DNA of 64,000 nt from Streptobacillus moniliformis DSM 12112 (GTDB lineage Bacteria > Fusobacteriota > Fusobacteriia > Fusobacteriales > Leptotrichiaceae), in NCBI RefSeq assembly GCF_000024565.1, contig NC_013515.1, positions 1,222,497-1,286,496 on the forward strand. Direction: 5' to 3'. Each line of letters opens with the position of its first letter. The stretch's first letter is position 1. The translations under genes and the position numbers were made by a program. This document shows positions 9,391 to 22,889 of this stretch, one piece after another. The notes beneath the pieces were generated by a model that was not told where the DNA came from, searched no databases, and worked only from the letters and a program-made list of their open reading frames with translations.

Positions 9391-11181
9391 TTAGTTAGTT
9401 GCTTTAATTGGTGCACTTACAACACCTTCAAATATTACATTTCTTGCAGTATCTGTATATGAATTAGCACTCTTTATTGCTTTATTAACTGGTGATATCT
9501 TGTAATTAAACATTAATGGTACTTCAGCTGCTTGATCTAAATAATATTTATGCCATTTCTTATATGCTTCTGCCTTATAATTTGGATCTTCTAATCCTTT
9601 GTCATCTGAAATTGCAGCAAGTAATTTATCATTTTCTTCACTTACAAAACGTGTCATATTAAATGCAGCATATCTTGAATTTGATTGTGAAGGATCAAGT
9701 GATGTTCCTACTCCCCATGCAGCAGCATACATATCAATATCTGGATCATTTGCTTTTACTTTTTCATAGAATAATTGAAATTCAAGTAATCTTCCGTTTG
9801 TTAACTCAACATCAACACCAATTTCTTTCCAATTTTGTATATAGAATTGTGCTAATGGTTCAGCGACATCTGATCCAGACATAGATGCAAATTTAAGTTT
9901 TAATCTCTTACCATCTTTATCAACAAATCCATCTCCATCTGTATCTTCATATCCTGCTTTCTTTAATAATTCTTTTGCCTTTTCAGGATTATATGGATAT
10001 CCAACATTTGTTGAATCATAGAATTTTTTAAATATTGGTGGAGTTTGCCCATTAGCTCTAGTTCTTAATCCATTATAGAAAGCTTGAGCTGCTTGATCAA
10101 CATCTAATGCATAAGCTAAAGCCTTTCTTAAATTAACATCTTGTAATGGTGTATCTCTATCCATTATATTTTCTTTTTTCTCATTATCTCTATGACCTAA
10201 ATTGAATCCTAAATATGAATAATAAAGATCTGGTCTACCAATAAGTGCTAAGTTATCTAAAACAGAATATTTATCATAAGAACTACCAGGCACTCCTATA
10301 TATGAATGATACTCCCCTTGTTTCATACTTTCAACTACTAATTGTGGTGCAATAGTCTTAATTGTTACCTTTCCAACTTTTACTTTTCCTAAATGATAGT
10401 ATTCATTAGGTACTAATTCTACTGCTTCTCCTGGTACTATGTTTTTTATAACAAATTGTCCATTTGAAAGAGGATTTTTTCTTAATTTATCAGAACTTTC
10501 TAAATCTTTCATAGGTATATCTGATAAATAATGTTTTGGAAGTATACTTCCTATACCTGTAATCGGTCCTCCACTAGTAACAACTTTAGCATTATTCTCT
10601 GTTAATTGTATATGTACTTCTGTATCAGAAACTTTAGTAACTCCTGAAATTTTATTAGCCTTACCTAAATGGTATTCAGTCATTCCAACTATTTTACTAT
10701 GTTCAGATTCATCATATCTAATTCCTGTATAATCTTTATGCCCTAAAACTTCTAAAGTATAGATTAAATCATCTGCTCCTAAAGGATGTCCATCTGACCA
10801 TTTTAATCCTTCCTTAAATTTAAATATTACTTTTTTATTCTTTAAATCTAATGATAATGTTGCTAATCCACCTTCAACATTTAATGTTTCAAAATCTTCA
10901 TTTTTCCATAAGATTTCTTCGTTTATGAAAGCTAATATTTCTAAATCATAAGCATCAGTGTAATGTAAACTAGATAATAATCCTTTAAAAGGTGATGAAA
11001 CAACAAGTGCAACTTTATATTCTGCATTTTCATCAACTATTCCTGGATTTTTATACTCTCTTGGAAAACTTAAACTAATTTTAGAATCTTCTCCTGATTC
11101 TGATTTAGATTTTCCTATACCACACGATACCAAAAGTCCTAAACTTGCAAGTGCTAAACTCGCTGTTAATATTTTTTTCAT
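9391..11181 (-). CDS. Oligopeptide ABC transporter substrate-binding lipoprotein
   Basis: A 596-residue family 5 extracellular solute-binding protein (OppA/DppA type). The N-terminus is a lipoprotein signal with lipobox LVSC (Cys20). 'GLKWSDGHPLGADDLIYTLEV' marks lobe I of SBP_bac_5, and 'LRKALAYALDVDQ' with 'YNPEKAKELLKKAGYEDTDG' mark lobe II. Anchored on the outer face of the inner membrane (or the outer membrane), it captures peptides for an ABC importer; no opp permease or ATPase genes are in the window. It is a close paralogue of the next gene (11368-13146), but each has its own promoter, and a terminator lies between them. Confidence 0.92.
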   Translation of the reverse strand: MKKILTASLALASLGLLVSCGIGKSKSESGEDSKISLSFPREYKNPGIVDENAEYKVALVVSSPFKGLLSSLHYTDAYDLEILAFINEEILWKNEDFETLNVEGGLATLSLDLKNKKVIFKFKEGLKWSDGHPLGADDLIYTLEVLGHKDYTGIRYDESEHSKIVGMTEYHLGKANKISGVTKVSDTEVHIQLTENNAKVVTSGGPITGIGSILPKHYLSDIPMKDLESSDKLRKNPLSNGQFVIKNIVPGEAVELVPNEYYHLGKVKVGKVTIKTIAPQLVVESMKQGEYHSYIGVPGSSYDKYSVLDNLALIGRPDLYYSYLGFNLGHRDNEKKENIMDRDTPLQDVNLRKALAYALDVDQAAQAFYNGLRTRANGQTPPIFKKFYDSTNVGYPYNPEKAKELLKKAGYEDTDGDGFVDKDGKRLKLKFASMSGSDVAEPLAQFYIQNWKEIGVDVELTNGRLLEFQLFYEKVKANDPDIDMYAAAWGVGTSLDPSQSNSRYAAFNMTRFVSEENDKLLAAISDDKGLEDPNYKAEAYKKWHKYYLDQAAEVPLMFNYKISPVNKAIKSANSYTDTARNVIFEGVVSAPIKATN

Positions 11182-11229
11182 AATTTTCCTCCTAAATATT
11201 TGTTTTTATTTTTCTTATAATTTAATGTA

Positions 11230-11258
11230 AGTATATCACTCTTTACACTATTAAGCAA
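11230..11258 (-). promoter_or_regulatory. Promoter of the first oppA-like gene
   Basis: On the minus strand TTGCTT (11253-11258), 17 bases, TATACT (11230-11235), with TAGGAGG just before the start codon at 11181. Confidence 0.75.
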
Positions 11259-11310
11259 ATATATATTATTTATTAAGTTGATATATTTTATTAATATATG
11301 ATTTGGATAT

Positions 11311-11346
11311 AAAAAAACTATCCCAACTTTAATAATTAGGATAGTT
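11311..11346 (-). terminator. Terminator of the second oppA-like gene
   Basis: On the minus strand AACTATCC, a loop, GGATAGTT and a T-run, 22 bases after the stop codon at 11368. It insulates the two paralogues. Confidence 0.8.
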
Positions 11347-11367
11347 ATTAACATTATATATTTTATA

Positions 11368-13146
11368 TTATTTTGCCTTTTCAGGTAAAGAATTTACAAC
11401 AGATTCAATTATATTAGATCTCTTAGTATCTGTATATAAATTATCATGTTTAACATTTTTATTTACAGGTGATACCTTATATCTAAACATTAATGGTACT
11501 TCTACTGCTTGTTCAACGAAATATTTTTGCCAATCTTTATATGCCTTAACCTTATATTCTAAGTCAGAAAGACCTTTAGAGCTTGAAACTGCTTCTAATA
11601 ATTTATCATTTTCTTCACTAGTGAAACGAGTAAAGTTAAACATAGCATCTCTAGCTTTTGAAGCTGAAGGATCTAAAGATGTTCCTACTCCCCATGCTGC
11701 CATATATATATCTATATCATCTTCATTTGCTTCTAATTTATCATAGAATAAATTAAAGTCTAGTAATCTTCCTGTAGTTAATGTAACATTAACTCCAATT
11801 TCTTTCCAATATTGTAAAAATGCTTGTGCAATTGGTTCAGCAACATCTGAACCTGCCATAGTTGCAAATTTCAATTCTAAATTTTTACCATCTTTATCAA
11901 CAATTCCATCTCCATTAGTATCTTCATACCCTGCTTTTTTCAATAATTCTCTTGCTTTTTCTGGATTATATGGATATCCTTCTAAAGTTTCATCATAATA
12001 TTTTTTAAATATAGGTGGAGTATGACCATTAGCTCTTTGTCTTAGACCATTATAGTAAGCTGTAGCTATTTCATCTATATTTAATGCATATGATAAAGCT
12101 TTTCTTACATTAATATCTTGTAATGGTGTATCTCTGTCAGTTACACTTTCATTTTTACTTTTATCAAAATGCCCTAAATTAAATCCTAAATATTGTATAT
12201 ATAAATCAGGTCTTCCTATTACAGTTATATTACTTAAATCCTTATATTTATCATATGAATCTTGTGGTAAATCTAAATATTGGAAGAAATCTCCATTTTT
12301 TAAAGATTCAACAGCTAATTGTGGATTAATTGTTTTTAAAATAATTTTTGCAACTTTTGGTTTTCCTAAATGATAATATTCATTTGGAACTAATTCTATA
12401 GATTCTCCAGGAACTATATTTTTAATTACATATTTACCATTTCCTACAGGATTTTTTCTAATTTTATCTGAATATTCTAAATCCTTAACAGGTATATTTT
12501 CTAAATCATGTTTTGGTAATAAGTTAGGAACTAATGGACCTCCACCAGTAATTACTTTAGATGATATTTCATCTACATTAATTCTTAATTCAGTATCTGA
12601 AATTTTCTCTAATCCTGAAATCTTAGAAGCTTTACCTTCATTATATTCTTTTAATCCCTTTATCTTATAATAATCTATTGGTGAAAATCTAACTCCTGTA
12701 TAATCAGGATGAGCAACTACCTCAAAAGTATAAATTAAATCATCAACACCCATAGGATGTCCATCTGACCATTTTAGACCTTCTTTAAATTTAATAACCA
12801 TTTGATTTTTTTCAGTATCTAATGATAAAGTAGCAATTCCACCTTCTACATCTAATATTTCAAAATCTTCATTTTTCCATGTATATTCCTCATTTATCAA
12901 TTGAATAATGTTTCCATCATTATTATCTTGATAATGTAATGGTGAAAAAATTCCTTTAAATGGACTAGATGTAACCATAGCAATTGTATATGTTGCTCCT
13001 TCTATTTCTGGTGCTTCATTTGTATATTCTAATGGAAAGTTTAAGTCTACCTTACTTATTTTTTCTGTTCTTGAATTACCTGGTGAACAAGACATTAACA
13101 ATCCTAAAGAAGCTAATATTAAACTTACTGATAATCCCTTTTTCAT
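11368..13146 (-). CDS. Oligopeptide ABC transporter substrate-binding lipoprotein (paralogue)
   Basis: A 592-residue SBP_bac_5 protein, strongly similar over its whole length to the protein at 9391-11181, so the pair is a tandem duplication that has diverged. The lipobox is LMSC (Cys20). The same landmarks are present: 'GLKWSDGHPMGVDDLIYTFEV', 'VRKALSYALNIDE', and the C-terminal 'EVPLMFRYKVSPVNK'. The divergence in the middle lobe suggests different peptide preferences. The 5' leader sequences of the two genes (AAACAAATATTTAGGAGG) are also nearly identical, which shows that the duplication included the translation signals. Confidence 0.92.
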   Translation of the reverse strand: MKKGLSVSLILASLGLLMSCSPGNSRTEKISKVDLNFPLEYTNEAPEIEGATYTIAMVTSSPFKGIFSPLHYQDNNDGNIIQLINEEYTWKNEDFEILDVEGGIATLSLDTEKNQMVIKFKEGLKWSDGHPMGVDDLIYTFEVVAHPDYTGVRFSPIDYYKIKGLKEYNEGKASKISGLEKISDTELRINVDEISSKVITGGGPLVPNLLPKHDLENIPVKDLEYSDKIRKNPVGNGKYVIKNIVPGESIELVPNEYYHLGKPKVAKIILKTINPQLAVESLKNGDFFQYLDLPQDSYDKYKDLSNITVIGRPDLYIQYLGFNLGHFDKSKNESVTDRDTPLQDINVRKALSYALNIDEIATAYYNGLRQRANGHTPPIFKKYYDETLEGYPYNPEKARELLKKAGYEDTNGDGIVDKDGKNLELKFATMAGSDVAEPIAQAFLQYWKEIGVNVTLTTGRLLDFNLFYDKLEANEDDIDIYMAAWGVGTSLDPSASKARDAMFNFTRFTSEENDKLLEAVSSSKGLSDLEYKVKAYKDWQKYFVEQAVEVPLMFRYKVSPVNKNVKHDNLYTDTKRSNIIESVVNSLPEKAK

Positions 13147-13180
13147 TTCTCCTCCTAAATATTTGTTTTACTTATATATC

Positions 13181-13209
13181 ATTATATCAAAAAATATGAT
13201 TTATTACAA
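13181..13209 (-). promoter_or_regulatory. Promoter of the second oppA-like gene
   Basis: On the minus strand TTGTAA (13204-13209), 17 bases, TATAAT (13181-13186), then TAGGAGG before the start at 13146. Confidence 0.75.
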
Positions 13210-13226
13210 ATCCTTTAAAAATATAT

Positions 13227-15296
13227 TTATCTATTTTCATATAAGTTATCTACATCAATTTTAAGTATTTTATCTTTTATCAAACCTAAGTTTTTATCCA
13301 AATATTCTTCTGAAAATTTCTTAGCATTTAAAATTACTTGAATATCATTAACTATATCTAATAATTTTAATTCAGATATACCACTTTGTTTTATACCAAA
13401 TATTTCTCCAGTATCCCTTAATTTTAAATCTTCTTCTGCAATTTTAAAACCATCTAATGTTTCTTCCATAACTTGAAGTCTTTTTTGAGATATTTCATTT
13501 TGTGTTTCAGATAAAAGAAAACAATATGATGAATGTTCTCCTCTACCTACCCTACCTCTTAATTGATGTAGGGAAGATAGTCCAAATCTTTCTGAATTAA
13601 GTATAACTATTATACTTGAATTAGGAACATTAACTCCTACTTCAACTACAGTAGTTGAAACTAAAATATCTATTCTTCCTTCCTTAAACTCGTTCATTAT
13701 ATTTTCTTTTTCTTTAGATTTAATTTTTCCATGTAATAATCCTACAGTATATTGAGGGAATTTTTCACAATATTTTTCATATGTTTCAACAGCAGATGAT
13801 ATATTTAATTTATCGCTTTGTACAATTAAAGGTGAAACAACATAAACTTGTCTTCCTTCTTTTATTTTTTTATCTATAAATTCATACATTGAATTTTCTT
13901 CTTCTTTATTTTTTATCCACTTAGTTTTAATAGGTTTTCTACCTAAAGGCATAGTGGTTAATAAGGAAACATCTAAATCACCATATATAGTTAAAGCAAG
14001 AGATCTTGGTATAGGTGTTGCAGTCATAACTATAAGGTTTGAATATATTCCTTTATCTCTTATCTTATTTCTTTGATCTACTCCAAATTTATGTTGCTCA
14101 TCTATTATAATTAATCCAAGATTATTAAATTTTAAGTTATCTTCTAATAATGAATGTGTTCCTATTGAAATATTAATATTACCATTTTCAACATTTTTGT
14201 ATATTTCTTCTTTTTTCTTTGCTCTAGTAGATCCTGTAAGTAATTCTACACGAATGTTTAATTTATCAAATTCCTTTACTACCTCTAAATAATGCTGAGT
14301 TGCAAGTATTTCAGTAGGTGCCATTATAACACCTTGATAGTTATTTTCAGCCATATATAGTAATAAAATCAAAGATATTATTGTTTTTCCAGAACCTACA
14401 TCTCCTTGTATCAATCTATTAATTATCTTACCATTATTTAGTTCCTTATATATCTCAGCTATAATCTTTTTTTGATCCTTTGTTAATTCAAAAGATAATC
14501 CTGATACATATTTTTTTACTAAATCCTTATTATCATCTAAAAAATATAGGTTGTAATTTTTAATATTTTCATTATATCTATTTTTTAGTATTTTCATTTC
14601 AAGTATAAGTGCTTCTTCAAAAAGTATTCTTTTTTTTGCTTCTTCATACATAAAATTATTTCTCGGAAAATGAATGTTTGCTATAGCTTCTGTTCTACTT
14701 ATCAGCTTATTTTCTACTATATATTTTTGTGGTAAATTCTCTTCAAATAAAAATAAATACTTTTTAAGTACTTCTTCTACTATTTTTTTCATATTTTTTT
14801 GATCTATACCACTACTTAGTGAATATACTGAATCAAGTTTATCTTCTTCATTTAAAACAATATTTCTATTACTACTATTAATCTTACTATAACTAGGATT
14901 AATAATTTGTAAATTTCTACTTTTTCTTATCTTACCAGTTATCCGTAATTCCATTCCAACTTCTAATACTCTTAATATATATGGTGAATTGAACCAAACT
15001 AGTTCTATTAGCCCTTCTCCATCAGTAAATAGGACTTTAATTAATTTTTTTTTACCAAAAAAAGCATTATTAATAATTAGTACTTTTCCTTCGATTATAA
15101 CATTTTCTCCATCTATTAATTCAGATATTGGTTTGTGTTTAGCCTTATTTTCATAAGTACGAGGAAAAAAATACACTAAATCATAAAGACTATGTATTCC
15201 TAATTTTTTTAATGCTTTTATTTTAGATTTATTTTTATCATTTTTTAAAGTTTTAATATCAAATTCTTCAAGAGTATCATATATTCTTAAATACAT
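13227..15296 (-). CDS. recG: ATP-dependent DNA helicase RecG
   Basis: A 689-residue superfamily 2 helicase that regresses stalled replication forks and migrates Holliday junctions. The N-terminal wedge/OB part (to about residue 240) includes 'LGIHSLYDLVYFFPRTYE'. Then come Walker A 'RLIQGDVGSGKT', DEQH box 'LIIIDEQHKFG', motif III 'VMTATPIPRSLALT' and the RecG-specific C-terminal 'QLRGRVGRGEHSSYCFLL'. The length is normal. It is the last gene of the leftward recA-recX-rdgB-recG operon, beginning 10 bases after rdgB. Confidence 0.95.
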   Translation of the reverse strand: MYLRIYDTLEEFDIKTLKNDKNKSKIKALKKLGIHSLYDLVYFFPRTYENKAKHKPISELIDGENVIIEGKVLIINNAFFGKKKLIKVLFTDGEGLIELVWFNSPYILRVLEVGMELRITGKIRKSRNLQIINPSYSKINSSNRNIVLNEEDKLDSVYSLSSGIDQKNMKKIVEEVLKKYLFLFEENLPQKYIVENKLISRTEAIANIHFPRNNFMYEEAKKRILFEEALILEMKILKNRYNENIKNYNLYFLDDNKDLVKKYVSGLSFELTKDQKKIIAEIYKELNNGKIINRLIQGDVGSGKTIISLILLLYMAENNYQGVIMAPTEILATQHYLEVVKEFDKLNIRVELLTGSTRAKKKEEIYKNVENGNINISIGTHSLLEDNLKFNNLGLIIIDEQHKFGVDQRNKIRDKGIYSNLIVMTATPIPRSLALTIYGDLDVSLLTTMPLGRKPIKTKWIKNKEEENSMYEFIDKKIKEGRQVYVVSPLIVQSDKLNISSAVETYEKYCEKFPQYTVGLLHGKIKSKEKENIMNEFKEGRIDILVSTTVVEVGVNVPNSSIIVILNSERFGLSSLHQLRGRVGRGEHSSYCFLLSETQNEISQKRLQVMEETLDGFKIAEEDLKLRDTGEIFGIKQSGISELKLLDIVNDIQVILNAKKFSEEYLDKNLGLIKDKILKIDVDNLYENR

Positions 15297-15306
15297 AACT
15301 CATCCT

Positions 15307-15888
15307 TTACATATTTTCTAAAAATTCTCTTAATTTCTTAAAAGCACGACCTCTATGACTTACAGTATTTTTAAGTTCTGTTCCTGCTTCTGCAAAATTC
15401 ATTTTTAAATCTTTAGAATAAAAAATTGGATCATATCCATGACCTAAATTTCCTTTTAATTCATGTGATATACTTCCTTCAGTTTCACCTCTAAATATAT
15501 ACTTTTCTCCATTAGGGAAATAAAGTGTAATAACAGAGATAAACTTTGCATCTCTATTTGTATTTTTTTTATCTACTAATTCAATCATTTTTTTACATCT
15601 ATCATTATAGTTTTCAAATTCATTAAACCATCTAGCTGTATGCACTCCTGGTTTGCCGTCTAAGGCATCAATACATAATCCTGAATCATCTGAGATTGCT
15701 GGTAACCCTGATATTTCACTTACTGCTTTTGCTTTAATTAATGAATTTTCTTCAAAAGTTAGACCATCTTCTACTATTTCTCCAACATTAAATTCTTTTT
15801 CAGAAAGTATTTCTATATTTAAATCCTTAAACATAGATCTAAATTCTTCAAGTTTTCCTTCATTTTTTGTAGCCAGTACTATTTTCAT
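15307..15888 (-). CDS. rdgB: XTP/dITP pyrophosphatase (RdgB/HAM1)
   Basis: A 193-residue house-cleaning nucleotidase that hydrolyses XTP/ITP/dITP to monophosphates and so keeps deaminated purines out of DNA. The N-terminus 'MKIVLATKNEGKLEEF' carries the T/S-x-N-x-x-K substrate-binding motif; 'AISDDSGLCIDALDGKPGVHTARW' and 'GYDPIFY' are the conserved HAM1 blocks. It overlaps recX by four bases (ATGA), so translation is coupled. Grouping with recA, recX and recG makes the operon a DNA-maintenance unit. Confidence 0.94.
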   Translation of the reverse strand: MKIVLATKNEGKLEEFRSMFKDLNIEILSEKEFNVGEIVEDGLTFEENSLIKAKAVSEISGLPAISDDSGLCIDALDGKPGVHTARWFNEFENYNDRCKKMIELVDKKNTNRDAKFISVITLYFPNGEKYIFRGETEGSISHELKGNLGHGYDPIFYSKDLKMNFAEAGTELKNTVSHRGRAFKKLREFLENM

Positions 15889-16451
15889 TCATCCTCCCCA
15901 TAATTTAAACAATTTAATATAGAACTATATTCAAAACCTTTATTTATAAGTTTTCTGAAAAGTTTTTGTTTATCTAACTTTGAATTTTTTAAAATAAATT
16001 TTTTAATTAATTCTTCTTGATTTTCATTCAGATCTAATTCTGAAAGTACTTCATTTATAATATCAATTGAAATTCCTTTTGAAATCAGCTTAGATTTTAA
16101 CTTATTAGTTGAATAATTAGGATTAATATTCACATATCTGAATACAAATTCTTTATCATCTAATAGGTTCAATTTTTTCAATTTTTCTATTACATCATTA
16201 ATAATAAAATGATTTTCTTTATTATATTTTGATTTTAATTTTTGGATTAATTCAAATACAGTTCTATCTTTTAAGGTTATTATATATATTGACTTTGACA
16301 TCATAGATTCATGAATTATATCATGATATATCCCTGTTATATCCATACCTTTTTTAAGTTTAAACATAGCTTTAATATCTAAGTTTATATCTATAATTTC
16401 ACCATTATTGACATATACCTTATTTTTTAAAATATTTTCTATTATCTTCAT
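15885..16451 (-). CDS. recX: RecX-like regulator of RecA
   Basis: A 188-residue protein made of three-helix RecX repeats: 'DVIEKLKKLNLLDDKEFVFRYV', 'NKLKSKLISKGISIDIINEVL' and 'KLFRKLINKGFEYSSILNCL'. RecX binds along the RecA filament and limits its extension. The sequence is diverged, but the position 3 bases after recA in the same operon supports the call. Residues 1-60 form an extra N-terminal part with a basic strand pattern, also seen in longer RecX proteins. Confidence 0.85.
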   Translation of the reverse strand: MKIIENILKNKVYVNNGEIIDINLDIKAMFKLKKGMDITGIYHDIIHESMMSKSIYIITLKDRTVFELIQKLKSKYNKENHFIINDVIEKLKKLNLLDDKEFVFRYVNINPNYSTNKLKSKLISKGISIDIINEVLSELDLNENQEELIKKFILKNSKLDKQKLFRKLINKGFEYSSILNCLNYGEDE

Positions 16452-16454
16452 TTC

Positions 16455-17501
16455 TTATTTTTTCTTATTTCTCACAAATTCAGGATCTTTAAGTTTTGTC
16501 ATAACCTCTTCTTCAATTTTAGAAAATAATTCTATATTAGTAGTTAATAGATTCTCAACATTAACTTTACCTTGACCTAATTTTTCAGTTCCATAACTAA
16601 ACCATGAACCACTTTTTTTACATATATCAAATTCTAATGCCAAGTCAAACACTTCTGTAATATGAGAAATTCCTTTTCCATATAAAATAGCAAATTTTGC
16701 TTCTTTATGTGGAGGAGCAACCTTATTTTTTGTAATTTTAGCTATAGTTTCAGTCCCTATAACATCATCACCTTGTTTAATAGATAAAGCTTTTTTGATT
16801 TCCATTCTAACACTAGAAAAGAATTTTAATGCTCTTCCTCCAGAAGTAGTAGTCTGTACTCCAGGAGTAAATGAAAATCCACCAATCTTTTCTCTAATTT
16901 GATTTATAAATATCATAACTGTATCAGATTTAGAAATACTTGATGTTAATTTTCTTAAAGCCTTAGACATTAATCTTGCTTGAAGCCCCATTTGTTGATC
17001 AGACATTTCTCCTTCAATTTCAGCTTTTGGTACAAGTGCTGCAACTGAATCAACTACAACAACATCTACTGCACCACTTCTTACTAAAGTATCTGCAATA
17101 TCTAACGCTTGTTCACCAGTATCAGGTTGTGAAATTAAAAGTTCATCAACATCTACACCTAAAGCTTTTGCATAAACTGGATCAAGTGCATGTTCAGCAT
17201 CAATAAATGCAGCAAGTCCACCATTTTTTTGTGCTTCTGCTATAATATGAAGTGCTATAGTTGTTTTCCCTGAAGATTCAGCTCCATAAATCTCTATTAT
17301 TCTTCCTCTAGGTACTCCACCTATCCCCAATGCTAAATCAATGTTAATACTTCCTGTTGAAATAACTTTAACATCCATTTTTTTGTTTTCACCAAGTTTC
17401 ATTATAGATCCTTCACCATACTCTTTAGTAATTTGATCTAATGCAACTTTTAACCCTTTTAATTTATCATCATTCATTGTAGCGTTTTCTTTTTTAGCCA
17501 T
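16455..17501 (-). CDS. recA: Recombinase RecA
   Basis: A 348-residue RecA with a complete core: Walker A 'GAESSGKTT', Walker B region '[12 protein letters not shown]', loop L1 '[22 protein letters not shown]' in part, and 'INQIREKIG...[11 protein letters not shown]' covering L2. It forms filaments on ssDNA for homologous recombination and stimulates LexA-type cleavage where present. GGGGAGG precedes the ATG. It heads the recA-recX-rdgB-recG operon and has its own consensus promoter just downstream of the 5S rRNA gene; I see no GAAC-N4-GTTC-type SOS box there. Confidence 0.97.
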   Translation of the reverse strand: MAKKENATMNDDKLKGLKVALDQITKEYGEGSIMKLGENKKMDVKVISTGSINIDLALGIGGVPRGRIIEIYGAESSGKTTIALHIIAEAQKNGGLAAFIDAEHALDPVYAKALGVDVDELLISQPDTGEQALDIADTLVRSGAVDVVVVDSVAALVPKAEIEGEMSDQQMGLQARLMSKALRKLTSSISKSDTVMIFINQIREKIGGFSFTPGVQTTTSGGRALKFFSSVRMEIKKALSIKQGDDVIGTETIAKITKNKVAPPHKEAKFAILYGKGISHITEVFDLALEFDICKKSGSWFSYGTEKLGQGKVNVENLLTTNIELFSKIEEEVMTKLKDPEFVRNKKK

Positions 17502-17535
17502 GAGTTCCTCCCCTATTTTAATAAATTATTAATTA

Positions 17536-17564
17536 ATTATATCATTTTTGTTTTTTAATGTCAA
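17536..17564 (-). promoter_or_regulatory. Promoter of the recA operon
   Basis: On the minus strand a perfect TTGACA (17559-17564), 17 bases, and a perfect TATAAT (17536-17541). It lies between the 5S gene and recA. Confidence 0.85.
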
Positions 17565-17604
17565 TATCCTTGTTGCATTTTTATTACAGTAAGAATAAAA
17601 AAAA

Positions 17605-17714
17605 GTTTGGCAACTACCTATTTTCCCTATTACTAAGTATCTTCAGCGTACACAGACTTAACTACTAGGTTCGAAAAGTAACTAGGTGTATCCCTGTGGC
17701 TAACATCACCAAAC
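17605..17714 (-). rRNA. rrf: 5S ribosomal RNA
   Basis: A 110-base 5S rRNA. The ends GTTTGG and CCAAAC pair as helix I, and the internal CGAACC/ACACC blocks match the 5S core. On the minus strand the 3' end runs straight into T8 (17597-17604), so the terminal helix plus this T-run probably terminates the rRNA operon before the recA promoter. Confidence 0.92.
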
Positions 17715-17726
17715 AAAAAGCAAGAA

Positions 17727-17768
17727 ATATAAGACAATCAAAAATGAATAGTAAAGTAAAGAATAAAA
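17727..17768 (-). repeat. 3' half of the 23S processing stem
   Basis: In the transcript this segment is complementary over about 40 bases (few mismatches) to 20744-20784, upstream of 23S. Together they would form the long helix that RNase III cuts to release pre-23S rRNA. Confidence 0.75.
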
Positions 17769-17774
17769 ATACAA

Positions 17775-20680
<2,906 letters not shown>

Positions 20681-20743
20681 TCTATATATTTTCTCTTACA
20701 GTTTAACTACTCTATCTTTTCTTTCGTCTCTGTTTAAAGTTGT

Positions 20744-20784
20744 AATTCTTTACTCTCTACTATTCATTTCTCATTGTCCTATAC
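20744..20784 (-). repeat. 5' half of the 23S processing stem
   Basis: Complementary to 17727-17768 (shared core AAATGAATAGTA). It lies in the 16S-23S spacer. The spacer 20681-20885 contains no tRNA gene. Confidence 0.75.
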
Positions 20785-20815
20785 TCTTAAATAAAAGAAC
20801 TCCTTAAAGATTAAA

Positions 20816-20835
20816 GGAATAAATAAAGCAAACAA
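20816..20835 (-). repeat. 3' half of the 16S processing stem
   Basis: This 20-base segment is the exact reverse complement of 22499-22518 upstream of 16S. The pair would close the pre-16S RNase III helix. Confidence 0.8.
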
Positions 20836-20885
20836 AAGAGTAAAAGTAAGTATAAGTGTGTTTATGTATATATATTCTCCTTAGA

Positions 20886-22403
<1,518 letters not shown>

Positions 22404-22498
22404 TATTTATTTTAAATATTTCTTGTTCTTCACCTTTTGTCTCTTATTCTTAACTTACTAAAGCTATTTTACTCTAAATAAAATTGACTTGTCTTTAC

Positions 22499-22518
22499 TT
22501 GTTTGCTTTATTTATTCC
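22499..22518 (-). repeat. 5' half of the 16S processing stem
   Basis: Exact 20-base reverse complement of 20816-20835. It lies between the rRNA promoter and the 16S gene. Confidence 0.8.
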
Positions 22519-22558
22519 TTCTCTTTCCATTGTCCTTTGTTCTTAATCGAACTCAATC

Positions 22559-22587
22559 ATATTATCATATCATTTATTCTTTGTCAA
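22559..22587 (-). promoter_or_regulatory. rRNA operon promoter
   Basis: On the minus strand a perfect TTGACA (22582-22587), 17 bases, TAATAT (22559-22564), about 155 bases upstream of 16S. The rest of the gap 22588-22832 is AT-rich with A/T runs upstream of the -35, as in UP elements; I see no gene in it. Confidence 0.8.
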
Positions 22588-22821
22588 CATATTTTTTTTA
22601 CTTTTTTTGTTTTCCCCTCAAAATCATTTCATGAAAAGGTTGCTTTTACTATGTTTCTGACAATCAAAAAAAATAAAAAATTTTTCAGATATTTATATTT
22701 TTTAACTCCTCATCTAAAAATTATCTCAAAAAATATTTTAAAAACAAAAAATTATTATCAAAAAAATATTTAAATATATTTATATATCAGATATTTATAT
22801 AAAGGTAAATATTAAAATATG

Positions 22822-22878
22822 AGAATATAAAACATGTACCTCAAAATATGCTTTTTGGCTTATTTATTCGGTACATGT
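22822..22878 (-). terminator. Putative terminator of pepF
   Basis: ACATGTACC (22832-22840) and GGTACATGT (22870-22878) form a 9-bp stem with a long loop just after the pepF stop. On the minus strand it is followed by TTTTATATT, a weak T-tract. Confidence 0.55.
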
Positions 22879-22889
22879 ATATTTTCACA

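Noticed and set aside
20681-20885. tRNA-Ile or tRNA-Ala in the 16S-23S spacer
   Set aside because: No cloverleaf, TTCGA-type T-loop or CCA end could be found in the 205-base spacer on either strand.
22489-22773. 94-codon open frame on the plus strand upstream of 16S
   Set aside because: It overlaps the rRNA promoter and leader on the other strand and has no ribosome site; the composition is simple AT-rich sequence.
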